Assembly: GCA_030248295.1 (NCBI GenBank)
Contig: JASANH010000167.1
Span: forward strand, 413,048-477,047
Length of the DNA: 64,000 nucleotides
Reading direction: 5' to 3'
Source: Mesodorylaimus sp. YZB2_4
Taxonomy: Eukaryota; Nematoda; Enoplea; Dorylaimida; Dorylaimidae
The notes beneath the pieces were generated by a model that saw nothing but the letters and a program-made list of their open reading frames with translations, searched no databases and was not told the origin of the DNA. This document shows, piece by piece, positions 22,301 through 34,200 of this stretch (its first letter is position 1; each line of letters begins with the position of its first letter). The position numbers were made by a program, and so were the translations under genes.

Positions 22301-25300
22301 ATCATACACTAGCGTGGCTGCTGGTCGAATGCACCCGGTCCTAAGATGCCTACGCTGGCGAACAGTTCCACAGACGGTGGCCCATTAAAGACTTCTGTCA
22401 ACACCAGAGCACAACAAGCACGACGATGTCTCAACAGGCCTGGATCTTACCAACAGACAAACCAAGTACCTACCTCGGAGTCCTACTGGACACCCAGTAT
22501 GAACCAAAGGAAACGACGACCCCAGAGGCCCTTTGAGAGTATACAAGTCGAAGTCCCTGGCTGGCGCCTGATTCGCCACACAATTCTGCCAATGGGGTGG
22601 ACAACACAAGGGGTGTCTCCCCACAAATTCAGAACACACATGGAAAAGAGTCGAGTGAAAAACAAGCGAGGGAGAGCCCCGATCTCTCCCGGCGGCCTGC
22701 TCTTACCGCCCAGGCTCCTCCTTACTGAGCCAACTGCCTAAGCTACACACCAAGAATTACAGGCGCCCCCAAGCGGCAATGGTCACCCCAAGCATAACGA
22801 TGAGATGGGTGGGGATGGGTGTGGTTTTCAGTGAGAAAATATACTGTACAGTATGTGTCAGTTTGTGAAGTATAGCAAAGTCATTTGTTAGGTTAAAACC
22901 TCCTCAGAACTTTCAAAAAACCCTCTTCAAACTCATCAAACCTCCTCAAATTCTGGTCTTGCAAGGTGCTGGGAACCATAATTGTATTAGATTGGTCATG
23001 CTAGTATCTGTGTCTACTGTGTATTTCCCATAGCACCAGTTAGTTTGATGCGACATTTTAGGCACATTTTTACATTGAAAGCAAGACCAAAAGTGTCCCA
23101 TCGCATCAAACAATATTTTACGCACCACCACCTCACCACCCCTTTGTGCAAACAATATTTTACGCACAAACCGGTGATGTACAGGGTAACAGTATGTTGA
23201 GGGGACACCTCGCTTTTTTTGGGAACACTTGGAGACACTGATGCACACGGAAGGAAGTAAGTCAGAGGGAAGTCAAGTCTAGTCTGGGAGTATATTCTAA
23301 ACTTTATATTATTCACATTTATACGAGTACACTTGTGCCCAAAAAGCTTCTGTAACCCAAGCTGCATCCAGTCTTGCAGACCTGCCCGCCCTGCCACGCG
23401 ATAAGACACAGCGGTTTACTGTGGCGAGGACCACCAGAAGGCACTGACTGCCACGGCACCAATCCCCTTTGGTATCTGTGCGAATCGAGGATCAGCCAAT
23501 GTGTCTACAGTGGTTATCGATCGCCCCTAGCTGACGACGAGTTGATGTTTCAGCCGCACGTCTAGCTCATCCCCCGCTAAGCCCACCAATCGGAGGATTG
23601 CACTGCTACTTCTCGCAGGCACGGCAGTCAGGTCTACACCAGTGGCTGTGACGGCACACTTGACACTACAGCAGAGTCGTTGCCTGTTAAAAATACAGAA
23701 TATTGGTAAGACTGTGGGTTGGCCGCCATACTGCACCATCGATGGAGACAGCCACAAAATTAAGAAGGATACAAGAAACATGAAAACACCAACTCGACTC
23801 TCGACAGCATGGCCGAGTTCACAATTGTCATTGCGAGGGAAACTCAAGATGCCTCATTGGGCTTATAATTAAGGGGGTCATGTCATTCAGAAAGCCCAGA
23901 AAGAACCATCAGGGAAGCATGGAGGCACGATAGGTGGCCCACTCACCTGCCATCATGTCCTCACCACAATCCATCTTGCCTCTTCTTCCCTACGTCAGAG
24001 CCTGCCCTGCCCTGTCTGCTCGACCCAGATTCCAAAAATGTCGATTTCCAGGGTGGATTCCAGAATGTAAGCCATGTGGAATCCATACTGGAAATGGCCT
24101 ATTTCCAGTATGGATTCAACATGCTTCCACACTGGAAATGTCGATCCATCTAGATCCATGTCCCTGCCTTCGTACCCCTCCCATATCCACTAGACTCCAT
24201 GCTGCATCCACAACACAAATCGTCTCCTATTTTTCTACAGACAAAGCAGCACCTCGTAAAATGGAAAAATCCTCTATCCTTAATTATAACCTGCATTTTC
24301 GCCTTTTAATTGCCAAGTTCTTTAATAACAATTCGAAGGAAGAACAGTTTTTTAAAACATATCGCTCTTTTTTAAGACATGACAACTTTTGTTGCGGTCA
24401 AAAATGATTTTTTGGCTTGATTTTTATTCCCTTATTAAAATGTTGTTCGATGCTACTACGTAGTCTTGTGAGTCTCAAGCTTTTACTTCTTTCACATGAT
24501 TTCCATGTACAGGATTTCAGACTCACTTTCCCTCGTATCTGTTGCATATTGTGTTTGTTGAAGCTCATGTAGCGACCCCGTTTTGCGCCCAACTCGCAAA
24601 AGTATGAGGGAAAGATGCGAGCTTCCGCAAACCGGTCCCTTTAACGCCCACTGTTATTGTCAGTCACTCTTCATATCACGCCTTTTCTGTATAAACACCT
24701 TTTTTTAAAAGTCAGTTCTTTAATTTGAATTTCGCGCCTTTTTTTAAAAGTTTTCTAGTATCGTTTCATTTTTTAAGTATAACTGTCATCGTCATTCTTG
24801 TGCAGAGACAGCTTTCAAATGTACAAGTAGTGGTAAATCTCACATTTTGAATTTCCCGCCATTTTAAAAACTAGACATGGGTTTTTCGTTTAAATATGTA
24901 TTAATATTACAGAAATTCCAAGAGTCCTATGACCCTGTATATCCTCGATGAGCCACCAAGTCATATCCTGCAGAATTTTTCTGCGTTTCCAAATTTTTTT
25001 AGTTTTTATGTTTAAATGGACCCCCAACAAAAAACCGAAACTTTAAACTTTTGTAATAAGTAACATTTTTCAGTCAGGAATTGCTACCCGCACCTCCCTG
25101 ATTCGATTGAGCCATAAAAAGTTGCCCTGCGCCTCTCCGGACGGTTTTTATGAGGTCTAAAAGTGAAAAAAATGATAATTTTACCCGAGTGGACCCCCTT
25201 CTGAGCTCCCTACAACAATTCGGGGAAATACGTGGTCAAAATCAATGCCAAAAGGCACCAGCAGTAATGTTGCCCTGTCATTTGAGCATATAGCTGGATC

Positions 25301-25720
25301 CCCCGCGCTCACACAGCTCCAGATCGGCGTTGTGATCTATCGGGTCCATACCTACATACATACATATATGACGCGGGGCGTTTTAGCCCATAGAAGGATA
25401 ACCAGTAGAGATTTTTTAAAGATTTTTGGTACACACCTTGCCCAACTAGTCCCTCATATTTATACCAAATTTCATCGGTTTCGGCCACTCGGTTCGCGAG
25501 TTATTGCAAAAATAAAAAACCTGGTCGGGATTTTCGCCCTCGCACCCCTAGTATGAGTGGAGCCCGAACGGAAAAAGATCTTGCAAAATCCTTCGGTAGA
25601 ACTTAATCTAGTGTAAAGTTACACAAAGAAACAAAATTTCATCGCTTCATGACATCAGGCTGTTGAGATATCGTTGTTGGTGTGGCACATGTACTACATG
25701 GGGGACGCTATCGCGCCCCC
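22300..25720. other. Non-coding stretch
   Basis: No gene that I can support. The open frames (for example 22346-22741 and 23934-24407) have no domain, no repeat-supported conservation and compositions typical of chance. The segment 23940-24030 (CTGCCATCATGTCCTCACC, TTCCCTACGTCAG) recurs diverged at 58660-58740. A perfect hairpin lies at 24079-24117. 25340-25560 includes a short CATACATACATA run and unassigned sequence. Confidence 0.5.
24079..24117. repeat. 17-bp perfect hairpin
   Basis: GAATCCATACTGGAAAT, a 5-nt loop GGCCT, then the exact reverse complement. It sits in a local cluster of related words (GTCGATTTCCAG at 24040, GGAAATGTCGATCC at about 24133), so the surrounding 110 bp is a nest of inverted repeats. 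Confidence 0.8.
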
Positions 25721-25725
25721 ATGGA

Positions 25726-27811
25726 TATGATTCCCGATTTCATTGCGGTCGCAAACATTGGCGTAATGGCAAAGGTCTGCCGTGGCATGCTATAGGAGCA
25801 CTCTTCACTTTATCCCGCTGCGAGTCAAAAATTGGCCAGTAAGAGCGAACTTACTCTACGACCCTATGATGAAATACAGATTCTGAGACCAGGCCACCAG
25901 ACTGCTTCATAACCAGCGCCTCAATGGCGAAGATCACGCCACAGCCACGTAACCCCTGTAACCAGCGCACCCAGGCGGCGGCAGAACAGTAGTCGAAACC
26001 GAAGTTTCTGGGCAAAAAATTCCGCCTGGATGCAGGCAAGCCTCGCGACTATACCTGCCCCAGAAACATCGGCCCGAGTGGCTGATGTCTCCCAGCCAGG
26101 GGAGCGTGTCGATTACTCCTGTTCGCCAGATGCTGGTCACACATTGTACATATATGTAGTGTACAGTACAGTGCATGACGACGTGCCAATAACTGAGGAC
26201 TTAGGGACTATCATTTGTGCACGAGGTGCTTCCCCAGTCGGTCGGGTTGCTGAGAGCTGAGGCCATGCGCGTCGTGACGCTCGTCTTGTTGGTCAGTTCA
26301 GTCGCAGTCGTCAGCGCGCAGTCTTTGAAGGAGAGCGTGTCTGGATCGCCGGACGTCATCCACGTCGACATTGAAGTCTATTTGACGGAACCATTGGACC
26401 TGGACTCGCTGGACCAACTGTCCACATTCCTTCTCACCATCGCCAAATATTTCCTCAACAATGACCGCAATTTCAGCGCCACCGTCTGCGCGCAAGCAAT
26501 CAAAGACAATGCGATTGCTGGCATCGAAGTGGGAAAAGATGTGTCAATGACGGGGAAACTGAAGTTTGTCCTGCATGAAGTTGGCAATAGTCGAGGTCAA
26601 CAAGTCAGCCAAAATCCCTGCCTGAACAAATCGCCTCCGCCCCACGCCAAGACGGCTCGCATTCTCGTCCAGAAAATGTTCCACTGGCATGGCATTGATG
26701 ATTTCCGTCAGATAGTCCAAGACAATCACGCGGAATTGATGGAGCAAGTCCGCCGAACTAACTCGACCGCCATCGTCGTCGTGAATACTTTCTGGAAACG
26801 CAGCTCCGAGATAGCACATTACGTCTTCGCGCATGTGGTGCTGGCGGACGGCAACACCATCACGTTGGGCGGCAACGAAGAATTCGCAGAGCTGGTCGAC
26901 GCTACTTTATCGATAGCTGCAGTGTTGTTCGAAAAAGTACACTCCGCCACGCAAAATTGTCGATTCGAGACGCAAGAGAGGACGATCTGCCATTACGACC
27001 GAGACCACGCCTGCTTCAAAAATCTGGGCGTCTCCGTCCTCGAGGCCTACTCACTGGGCGTATTTTGCGGCGAAGATCACGTCAGCAATCGATCGTGCGA
27101 ACCAAAAGTGTGCGATTCGGAATGCGAAAAGAGTCTGAACCAAGCGCCGTGTCGATCCCGCGATCAGTGCGGAACTGGCTTCAAGAACTTGTCGATCGAC
27201 GGCCATCAACTGACCAGCCACTGCAAAGTCAAGGATGAACCGTGCACGCTCGCTCCCTGTTCAACTGACGCTCCCAGACGAAGCGTAGATTTGAAAGGTC
27301 GACTGGGCCTGGCCCTGATGGTCTTGGGCTTCACGCTACTCCTGACTGGTTTCATCGGCCTGATCGTCGTGATCTTCCTGGTCTGCTCAGCGTCGAGGAG
27401 AGAAGCAGAGGCCAGCCACGCGGAAAGTGCGAAACGAGCCAGAATGAGCAAGAAAATGGCGGGACCAAAATCGAGAAGCCGGAAAAACCAACGAGTCTGC
27501 CGCCTGAAAGTGGCGAGCGAGAGAAGCGGCCTAGCCTCGAGTTCGAGAACAGAAAGCAGGAAAGCAAGAAAGCGTTGAGCAAGATGTGATGGCTGTGATC
27601 TGTCTTTTCTGGTTTGTGTCCTTGTGTGTGTCGTGGTCGCATGTCGTGCCGAGATCTTGGTTTCCAGCGCAGAACGAGGGAAGAATACACAGAGGCAAAT
27701 TCAGAACACCAGCTCGCCATAAACGAGCATTGTCGACACACTAGGGCACAATTCGCGACTCAGAAATCAGCGTGTTGTAGTGCGTGGCAGTGCTGTGTTC
27801 TCCTTGGTCTT
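25726..27811. repeat. Segmental duplication, copy 1
   Basis: It matches 60080-62127 in the same orientation, 34.3 kb apart. It starts at ATATGATTCCCGATTTC and fades after TGTTGTAGTGCGTGG near 27790. By eye the upstream flank differs at about 5 percent of positions, and the downstream flank is more diverged, with an indel of about 30 bp. The enclosed gene differs at under 1 percent. Confidence 0.9.
26265..27578 (+). CDS. Type I membrane protein of unknown family, copy 1
   Basis: A single-exon frame of 437 residues. I start at the ATG at 26265 because it opens a clear signal peptide (MRVVTLVLLVSSVAVVSAQS); the frame is open 16 codons further upstream without signal character. Residues about 20-230 are a soluble domain with N-glycosylation sites (NFSA, NSTA). 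Residues about 231-332 are cysteine-rich (CHYDRDHACF, CEPKVCDSECEK, CRSRDQCG, CTLAPC). A transmembrane helix follows at about 347-373 (LGLALMVLGFTLLLTGFIGL), then a 60-residue tail very rich in Arg, Lys and Ser. I recognise no family. A cell-surface or secretory-pathway protein is the only supportable role. The same protein is encoded at 60617-61930. Confidence 0.85.
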   Translation: MRVVTLVLLVSSVAVVSAQSLKESVSGSPDVIHVDIEVYLTEPLDLDSLDQLSTFLLTIAKYFLNNDRNFSATVCAQAIKDNAIAGIEVGKDVSMTGKLKFVLHEVGNSRGQQVSQNPCLNKSPPPHAKTARILVQKMFHWHGIDDFRQIVQDNHAELMEQVRRTNSTAIVVVNTFWKRSSEIAHYVFAHVVLADGNTITLGGNEEFAELVDATLSIAAVLFEKVHSATQNCRFETQERTICHYDRDHACFKNLGVSVLEAYSLGVFCGEDHVSNRSCEPKVCDSECEKSLNQAPCRSRDQCGTGFKNLSIDGHQLTSHCKVKDEPCTLAPCSTDAPRRSVDLKGRLGLALMVLGFTLLLTGFIGLIVVIFLVCSASRREAEASHAESAKRARMSKKMAGPKSRSRKNQRVCRLKVASERSGLASSSRTESRKARKR

Positions 27812-27814
27812 TAA

Positions 27815-30800
27815 TCACTCGCGGCGACTCAGCGTCGTCCATGGCAGCGTCCAGCATCGTCCATGGCTGCACGGCTGTCCCACATTCGAGGTGTCACAGA
27901 GCGCGTATTCGAGATTTGGGTCCTCGGCGTCTCCTCTAGTCCCCCTACTGCGCTCGTCAAACCGTGTGCCCGCAACTGACACCCAGCGATCGCAACTGTT
28001 ATTCAAGGCGCGTTGTCTTGAGCGCTCATTTTCCTCGGCGAAAGGTGGCGCCCTCTTTCGCCCACCCATACAAGCTATTGAGGGACCCTGACTCCGTTAT
28101 ATTACAGCAGTGCATTGAGGCACGAAACGGCTTTGATTTTGGCGACCCAACAGTACCCGCGAATCGCCTCTCAAACAGCGCCAGTCCTACGACAGCATCT
28201 CACCTTGCTTGCGTTTTGCGCCTCACATGCTGTCCATGTACTATCTTTTCAATACGAGTGCACACACGGCAAGGGAAGGGGTTATATTCTCTAAAAAACA
28301 GGTTATCAATCTAGCTGCTAGAATATCATGACACGCTCAAGGCCAGCTGGCCAACGCTACGCCTAAGGTCTCGTCACATCAACATCCTCCAGCCCAGCAG
28401 GTTCGATTGAACCGCCTTTGTAGCTGGATAAGGACCCAGAACCAGACTAGGAGGCTACTTTTACCGAACCAGGACAAACCAAAACTGAACCAGAATCGAA
28501 CCAGGACCAAACCAGAACTGAACCAAGGCTGAACCAGGACCCAGAACCAGACTAGGTGGCTGTTTTTACTGAACCAAACCAGAACTGAACCAGGACTGCA
28601 TCAGGATCGAAATAACGTTATATCAAAGTTTTCTTGCCGCTAGTCAGGCTGGACTAGACAAATTGTAGCAAAGCTGAACGGCTTGTTGGATTGCAGCAAA
28701 GATCACGAGACACCCAGGATAATTCCTAGTTTATGCAAGCCCCTTCATCAGAAGCTATTTAAAGTGACTTTTTTATTTTTGAATTGCTGGTCAGAGTGTA
28801 ATGATTCAAGGAACGCAGGTCGATCCTGGCTCAGTTCGGTGGTTTGGTCGAAGCTGGCCTCCAGCGATCTTGGTTGATCATGTCGCCCTGCTTTATTTCG
28901 CCCTTGCTCGCCTTCGATGTTATTTTCAGACTGCTTGCAAAGCTGTTTTTGTAGATGACGATTGCGTAGCACCCCTGAAACCCGCCTTGCATTGTATTGA
29001 TCCTATGTATCAGGGACAAGAAGCCTTTCCCTCAAATTTTTAACTATGCGTAGCGTATAATGACGGAATCCCGCTGTCAGCACGTGTGAGTGTATGTTAA
29101 CGAATAGTGCAAGGTGGCGGACAGTAAATGGCAGCGGATAATCCCGCCGCGGAGCTAAAAATTCCCATCAAGCGCAACGCATAAGGCGAAGGCCTGAAGG
29201 CAAGACGTACCTCAACACTATGGGTAATAACCAACTGATGGAAGGAGCGCAGCTGGGCTACCCAACCCGTGAAACATCAAGTCAACGGGTTCAGCTGCCT
29301 GATTATCGATCGAGTCACTTTGAAGGATCCTGCTGTAGAGTAGACTTTTGTACAATGAGTCGAATAGAATCAATTTTGGCCACCGTCTTGCAAGTTCTGT
29401 GCACATGCGTGCATAGATCAAGGCCCTGAATATTCTGGACACCAAGGAAGGTGAAGGGAAGATGGGCAGACTGGCCTGATCAATGCAGCGAGAGAGCCAG
29501 GACCAGGGCCGCGTGGTTCCGTAAGACACCCACCACACCAACACAAACATACCTGGAGTAGAATAGACTTCTCGCACTTCCACGATCACACAAACACACC
29601 GAAGTCTGAACGGGCCTGAACGGATGATGATGTCACACCCTGCACAAAACATCAGATGTCCTCAGGGTGCTGGTAGAATCAGTGGTAAGATATGCAGTCA
29701 AGAACAAGTCCAAGTCCGCCAATTCCTAAAGATGATTGGTCCTGGCCCAGTACAACCGACCACAATCAAGGAACCTGTCCACCTGGAATCGAAGATGGCT
29801 CTCTATCCCCCTTCAGACCACCTGGCCATCTTCCACGTCTCTAAGCGACCCCCATTAAACATGTCTTATCAAATATTGTCTTCCCAAGTCGTGCGCACAA
29901 CTGATTACTCACGCATTCGTGCTCAAGACGACACACCTCGCAGTCTGCACTGCGTTCTCTCTTCGTGTCATGAACGTCAGACACACTCTACCCGAGCTTA
30001 TCAGTTTCCAAAGGGTAGGTACTATAATTTCAAGTTTCATGGCTCCAAATCAGAGCCAGGACCTGCTCTAGTCTGTTGGCAGCTGCTGTCACTGTACCTG
30101 CGAATCATTTTTAAAAAAGCGGGAAATTCAAAAAATGGCATGCCATCACGAGACTAAATTTGCTCCAGCACCTCACTTTTCACTTAAAATTAATTATTTG
30201 TATGAATTTGAAATTCAGTCCTTCGTCAATATTGGCCACCCATCTATGGCACTGAGAATCCTGGTCTGGTCTATGTATCCTGGAGTTTGCTGTTTTAAAA
30301 GCATATTTTTCAAGATTGTATATTCTGTTTGATTTCAGATAGGTCCCTGACCCTCGTACATACTGTATCTGGCCTATGACAGGCATCCTTCGAATAACCT
30401 CCTCCGCCTTACCTGCACCACATAAAAACGTATCTTTTGACTTTTGATCGGCTGCTATCTCGCTCCTCCCCTCGAGTAAATCTCACTCGATTAAATAAGT
30501 TCTAGTTTTTCCCCACATTTTCCGCATCCAACAAATACTTATGGGCCATAAATACTATTCTACCCAAAAACGCAGTCACAAGCTTCAAGCTGCTGACAAT
30601 ATACCAGTTAGAAAAAGTGACTTATTAAAAAAATAGTGAATAATTATGAAAAACAGAAACAGTCGAGAAGAAAATGAGCAAAACCGCTTTGTGCAGCTTT
30701 AACAGCCGGAAATGAAAAATATCGTAGACCCAACGCCACAGAAAAAAGTAATGAAAGCGAAAAAAGATCAAGAACATTTTCAATTGCGAAGCCCCTTATA

Positions 30801-31240
30801 TCAAATCAAGCAATTCACAACAACCCAACACCAAATTTAGGCAAAGTCACTTCCATAAACTCGTAATCACTCAATTAATATTATGCCAATTCATGCTTTG
30901 ATTGACAAACAAAATGGAATATCACAAAAAACCCACAAATTACAAACCGGTTTCACTCATAACCAAAGCTATGCATGCACCAAAAATTTTGTATCACAAA
31001 AAATTTCTATAAATCTAGCAAAAAATAAATTGTTTTCATCAAAAAACCCTCAACACAATTTCCAAATAATCTATTTTCTAGGCACAAATCATAAATCGCA
31101 AAACTTCAATCATTGCAAAGAAAAACTTGGTACACTGCTGAAAATGAAAAGTTCTCTGAAAAATTTTAACTTGAGTAATCAAATGTCAAAAATAATCACT
31201 TTCATTCCACTTGTTATTCAGCAAATTTACCGAAAAACTG
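27815..31240. other. Non-coding stretch between copy 1 and LMTK
   Basis: No supportable gene. About 28400-28640 is a degenerate tandem of a 10-bp word (GAACCAGGAC/GAACCAGAAC), embedded in sequence related to the composite repeat at 14520-14620. 29120-29290 is a copy of the repeat also seen at 59360-59530 (shared CCCATCAAGCGCA, AGACGTACCTCAAC, CGTGAAACATC). The 177-residue frame at 29624-30157 has no domain or supporting context. 30440-31240 is AT-rich with no feature. Confidence 0.5.
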
Positions 31241-31242
31241 TT

Positions 31243-34200
31243 TTAGTCCAATAAACTGGGTTCCTGCTTAGTCGAACTTTTCTCAGAGCCAACCTGGTCG
31301 CCACTAACTTCCTTTTTTTGACTGAATTCATCGCCTAAACCAAGCAAGTCGTCTAAGGCCGCCCCCTGGTGCTGTTTGTCGAGTCCTGCACCACCGATCA
31401 GACTGCTGGTTTGCTCATTGAACTCCAGACTGTCACCGCCTCCCTGGCGATCCAAGACAGTGCGATCATGTTCATTATGGTGCTCATGCTCGGACACCTA
31501 AAAGAGGAAAATGTACATACGTATTTGACCTCCGCATACTGATTGGTAGTAATAAGCATCACCCATCACTGCGATTTCCCCCAATGGATTCACTCTGATT
31601 GGTCAGTTAGCTGCAAGCCACGCCTTTATCGGCTGGACTGATTGGTCAGCCACCCCTAAACCACGCTTTCCCTACTGGGCTGACTGTGATTGGTCAGTCA
31701 GTTCTAAGCCACGCCCCGACTAGACTGTGATTGGTCAGTCAGTTCTAAGCCACGCCCCGACTAGACTGTGATTGGTCAGTCAGTTCTAAGCCACGCCCCG
31801 ACTAGACTGTGATTGGTCAGTCAGTTCTAAGCCACGCCCCGACTAGACTGTGATTGGTCAGTTCTAAGCCGCGCCCCGAGTAGACCGATTCTGAATGGTC
31901 AGTCAGCCCTAAGCCACGCCTCTGTCCTAAAATGACGGATCTGCTCGGCGCAACGGGCACTCACCTGTCCACGACTGCTCTCGTCCGTCACCGTCGTCTC
32001 ATTCAAATCGTGCCATAGATCAGCACTGGCAGTCACGTAGGCCGTCTTGTCGTGCCCGCTCGCATTCACACTGCTCAACGGTGTGCCCATTTGCTTGAGC
32101 ATAGCATCGGCGAATGTCTCGTACAATGGCGTGCTGGTCTTCCTGCCCTGCTCACCGTCTTCCATCCCCTCGATCAATCGATCCTCGTCCAATTTCAACA
32201 CTTTCTCCTCCCCGAAATCCATCATCTCCGTCCTACTCATTTCTTGCACAGGCGTAGCGGCGTGTAAACGTAATTCTGGTATTTTCAATTCCGTTCCATC
32301 CGCGAACAATTCCTCGAATTGCCTATTCTTCGATTCCCCTTCTCCGACTTGGCTGATCACCACCTGCGTGGGCGCTCGAGCACCACCTCTCGACCCGACT
32401 CGATCCCCGTCCGATTCTTCATCCAAACTCGACGATTGTTGCACTCGCGTCGACGGCGTTCGATATTGGCCGCCAGCAGCGATGTACGATTCCGTGTCGG
32501 ACGTCAACGAAATGGAGGGCACCGTCTTCAATATTTCCCTGAACGCATCGTCGTCTCGTAAATTGGCCGGAATCCAACGACTTTGTATCGAATTTACACG
32601 TTCTCTAATCGACGCCCGTTCCGGTTCGGCCAACGCGCTCAAATAATCTTCCAACTTTTCTGTCGGCAACACGGCCAATTCCTCGTCGCTCGATTGTTGC
32701 ACAAAATCGACCTTTTCACGAACTTCCCGTCGACGATTCTCGATACGATCCATCTCCTCGCTGGTGAAATATGTGCGCAATTCATTCAAGTCTTTATCCC
32801 CTAACGAAGCCAGTTGATTGTCACTGAAACAAGGGCCAATTAATTAGGATTACACAACAAAGGGAAAAAGCCATCGATTATTGACCACACGATCGATTGA
32901 TGAATCGATTACGATCATTAATCGACTATAATCGAGACAAGTCAATATCGACTAAATGATTCATCGATAACGATAGTGAGACTAATAGCTATTTATTATT
33001 GGTTAATTGCGATCGTAAATTGATTATGATCGTGATAGACTGATGGCTATCCATCACTGACCACTCAATCACGATCACAATCAATACTGCCAGCTTAATT
33101 TTTGATAAAATAAGAACCGATCGATCTATATGAAAAAGTGATTGGACAGTAAATCGATTACGATCACGATCGATTGATCAATAATGGACAGCCATCAGTC
33201 TATCACGACCATAATCGATTAATTATCTGATCGCTTTATCAGATTGATCAATCGATCAATCGATCTTTATTTCATCAAAAACTAATCAGGTACCAATACC
33301 TAATCAATTTTTATTATGCTCATCAAACAGATCAAAACTTTTGGCGGGCGCATTACCTGAACTGAAACTAAACGAGAGGCTGGCCTACGATATATTACAG
33401 TAAATTACAGTAGCATAATTCAATCCGACCACATGGACATTCTGTGTTTCAAACAGCATATTTTAGCAAGGAAAGCACAAAGTATGCAATCGCAAACAAG
33501 CGCCTGGTAAAACCTAGCGTTGCAATGAAAGTTCCCAGTTTAAACAAAGTTTAGAAAAAGATTTAGTCGAATCCAACATTTGACCACATCGTTTCCAAAA
33601 ACTTTGCATTGACTGGCGGGCAAGTCACTGCAGCAAACGCAGAGTGCGTCCAAAGAATGTAGACGGACAGGAGACAATCAAACCCCACATTCTAGTGCAG
33701 CATCCAAAACAGGGGGGTCGCCAAAGTGACAGAGTTGGCCAGTTTTTGACCGGACTCTCCCCCCTAAATCCCCTTGCTAGGAATCGAGCTGACTTCAGCC
33801 CACGATACTCCGCTGGAACTCGTCCCGGGACCGACCTGCAGTGCCAGACTTCCTGCTAAATAGCGGGGACGCTACGACCCACGTGAGGCCTCCTCTGTCT
33901 AATGCGCAGTATGCTGCCCCCCCCCAAACCGTGTGCATATGTCGTGCGCCCAGCAGACCCCAAGGCTTATACTAAGTAGGGTTCATTAGTTCGCAAAACC
34001 TGGGAAGTCAGGGAAAATGGTAACTTTTGACTCATAATCAGGGAAAACTGTGAAAGATTTCGAGGTTTAAAATTGTAAATACTACCAGGGGAAAATTTTA
34101 ATTTTTGGTGAAAACCAAGAAAAATGAGGTGAACCCTATTTGCGCGCCTTGTACGAGCCATATTAAGGTTGAAAGTTAAATACAAAAAACTTGCTTTTTT

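Noticed and set aside
29624..30157. 177-codon plus-strand frame
   Set aside because: No recognisable domain, no splice context and ordinary non-coding composition.
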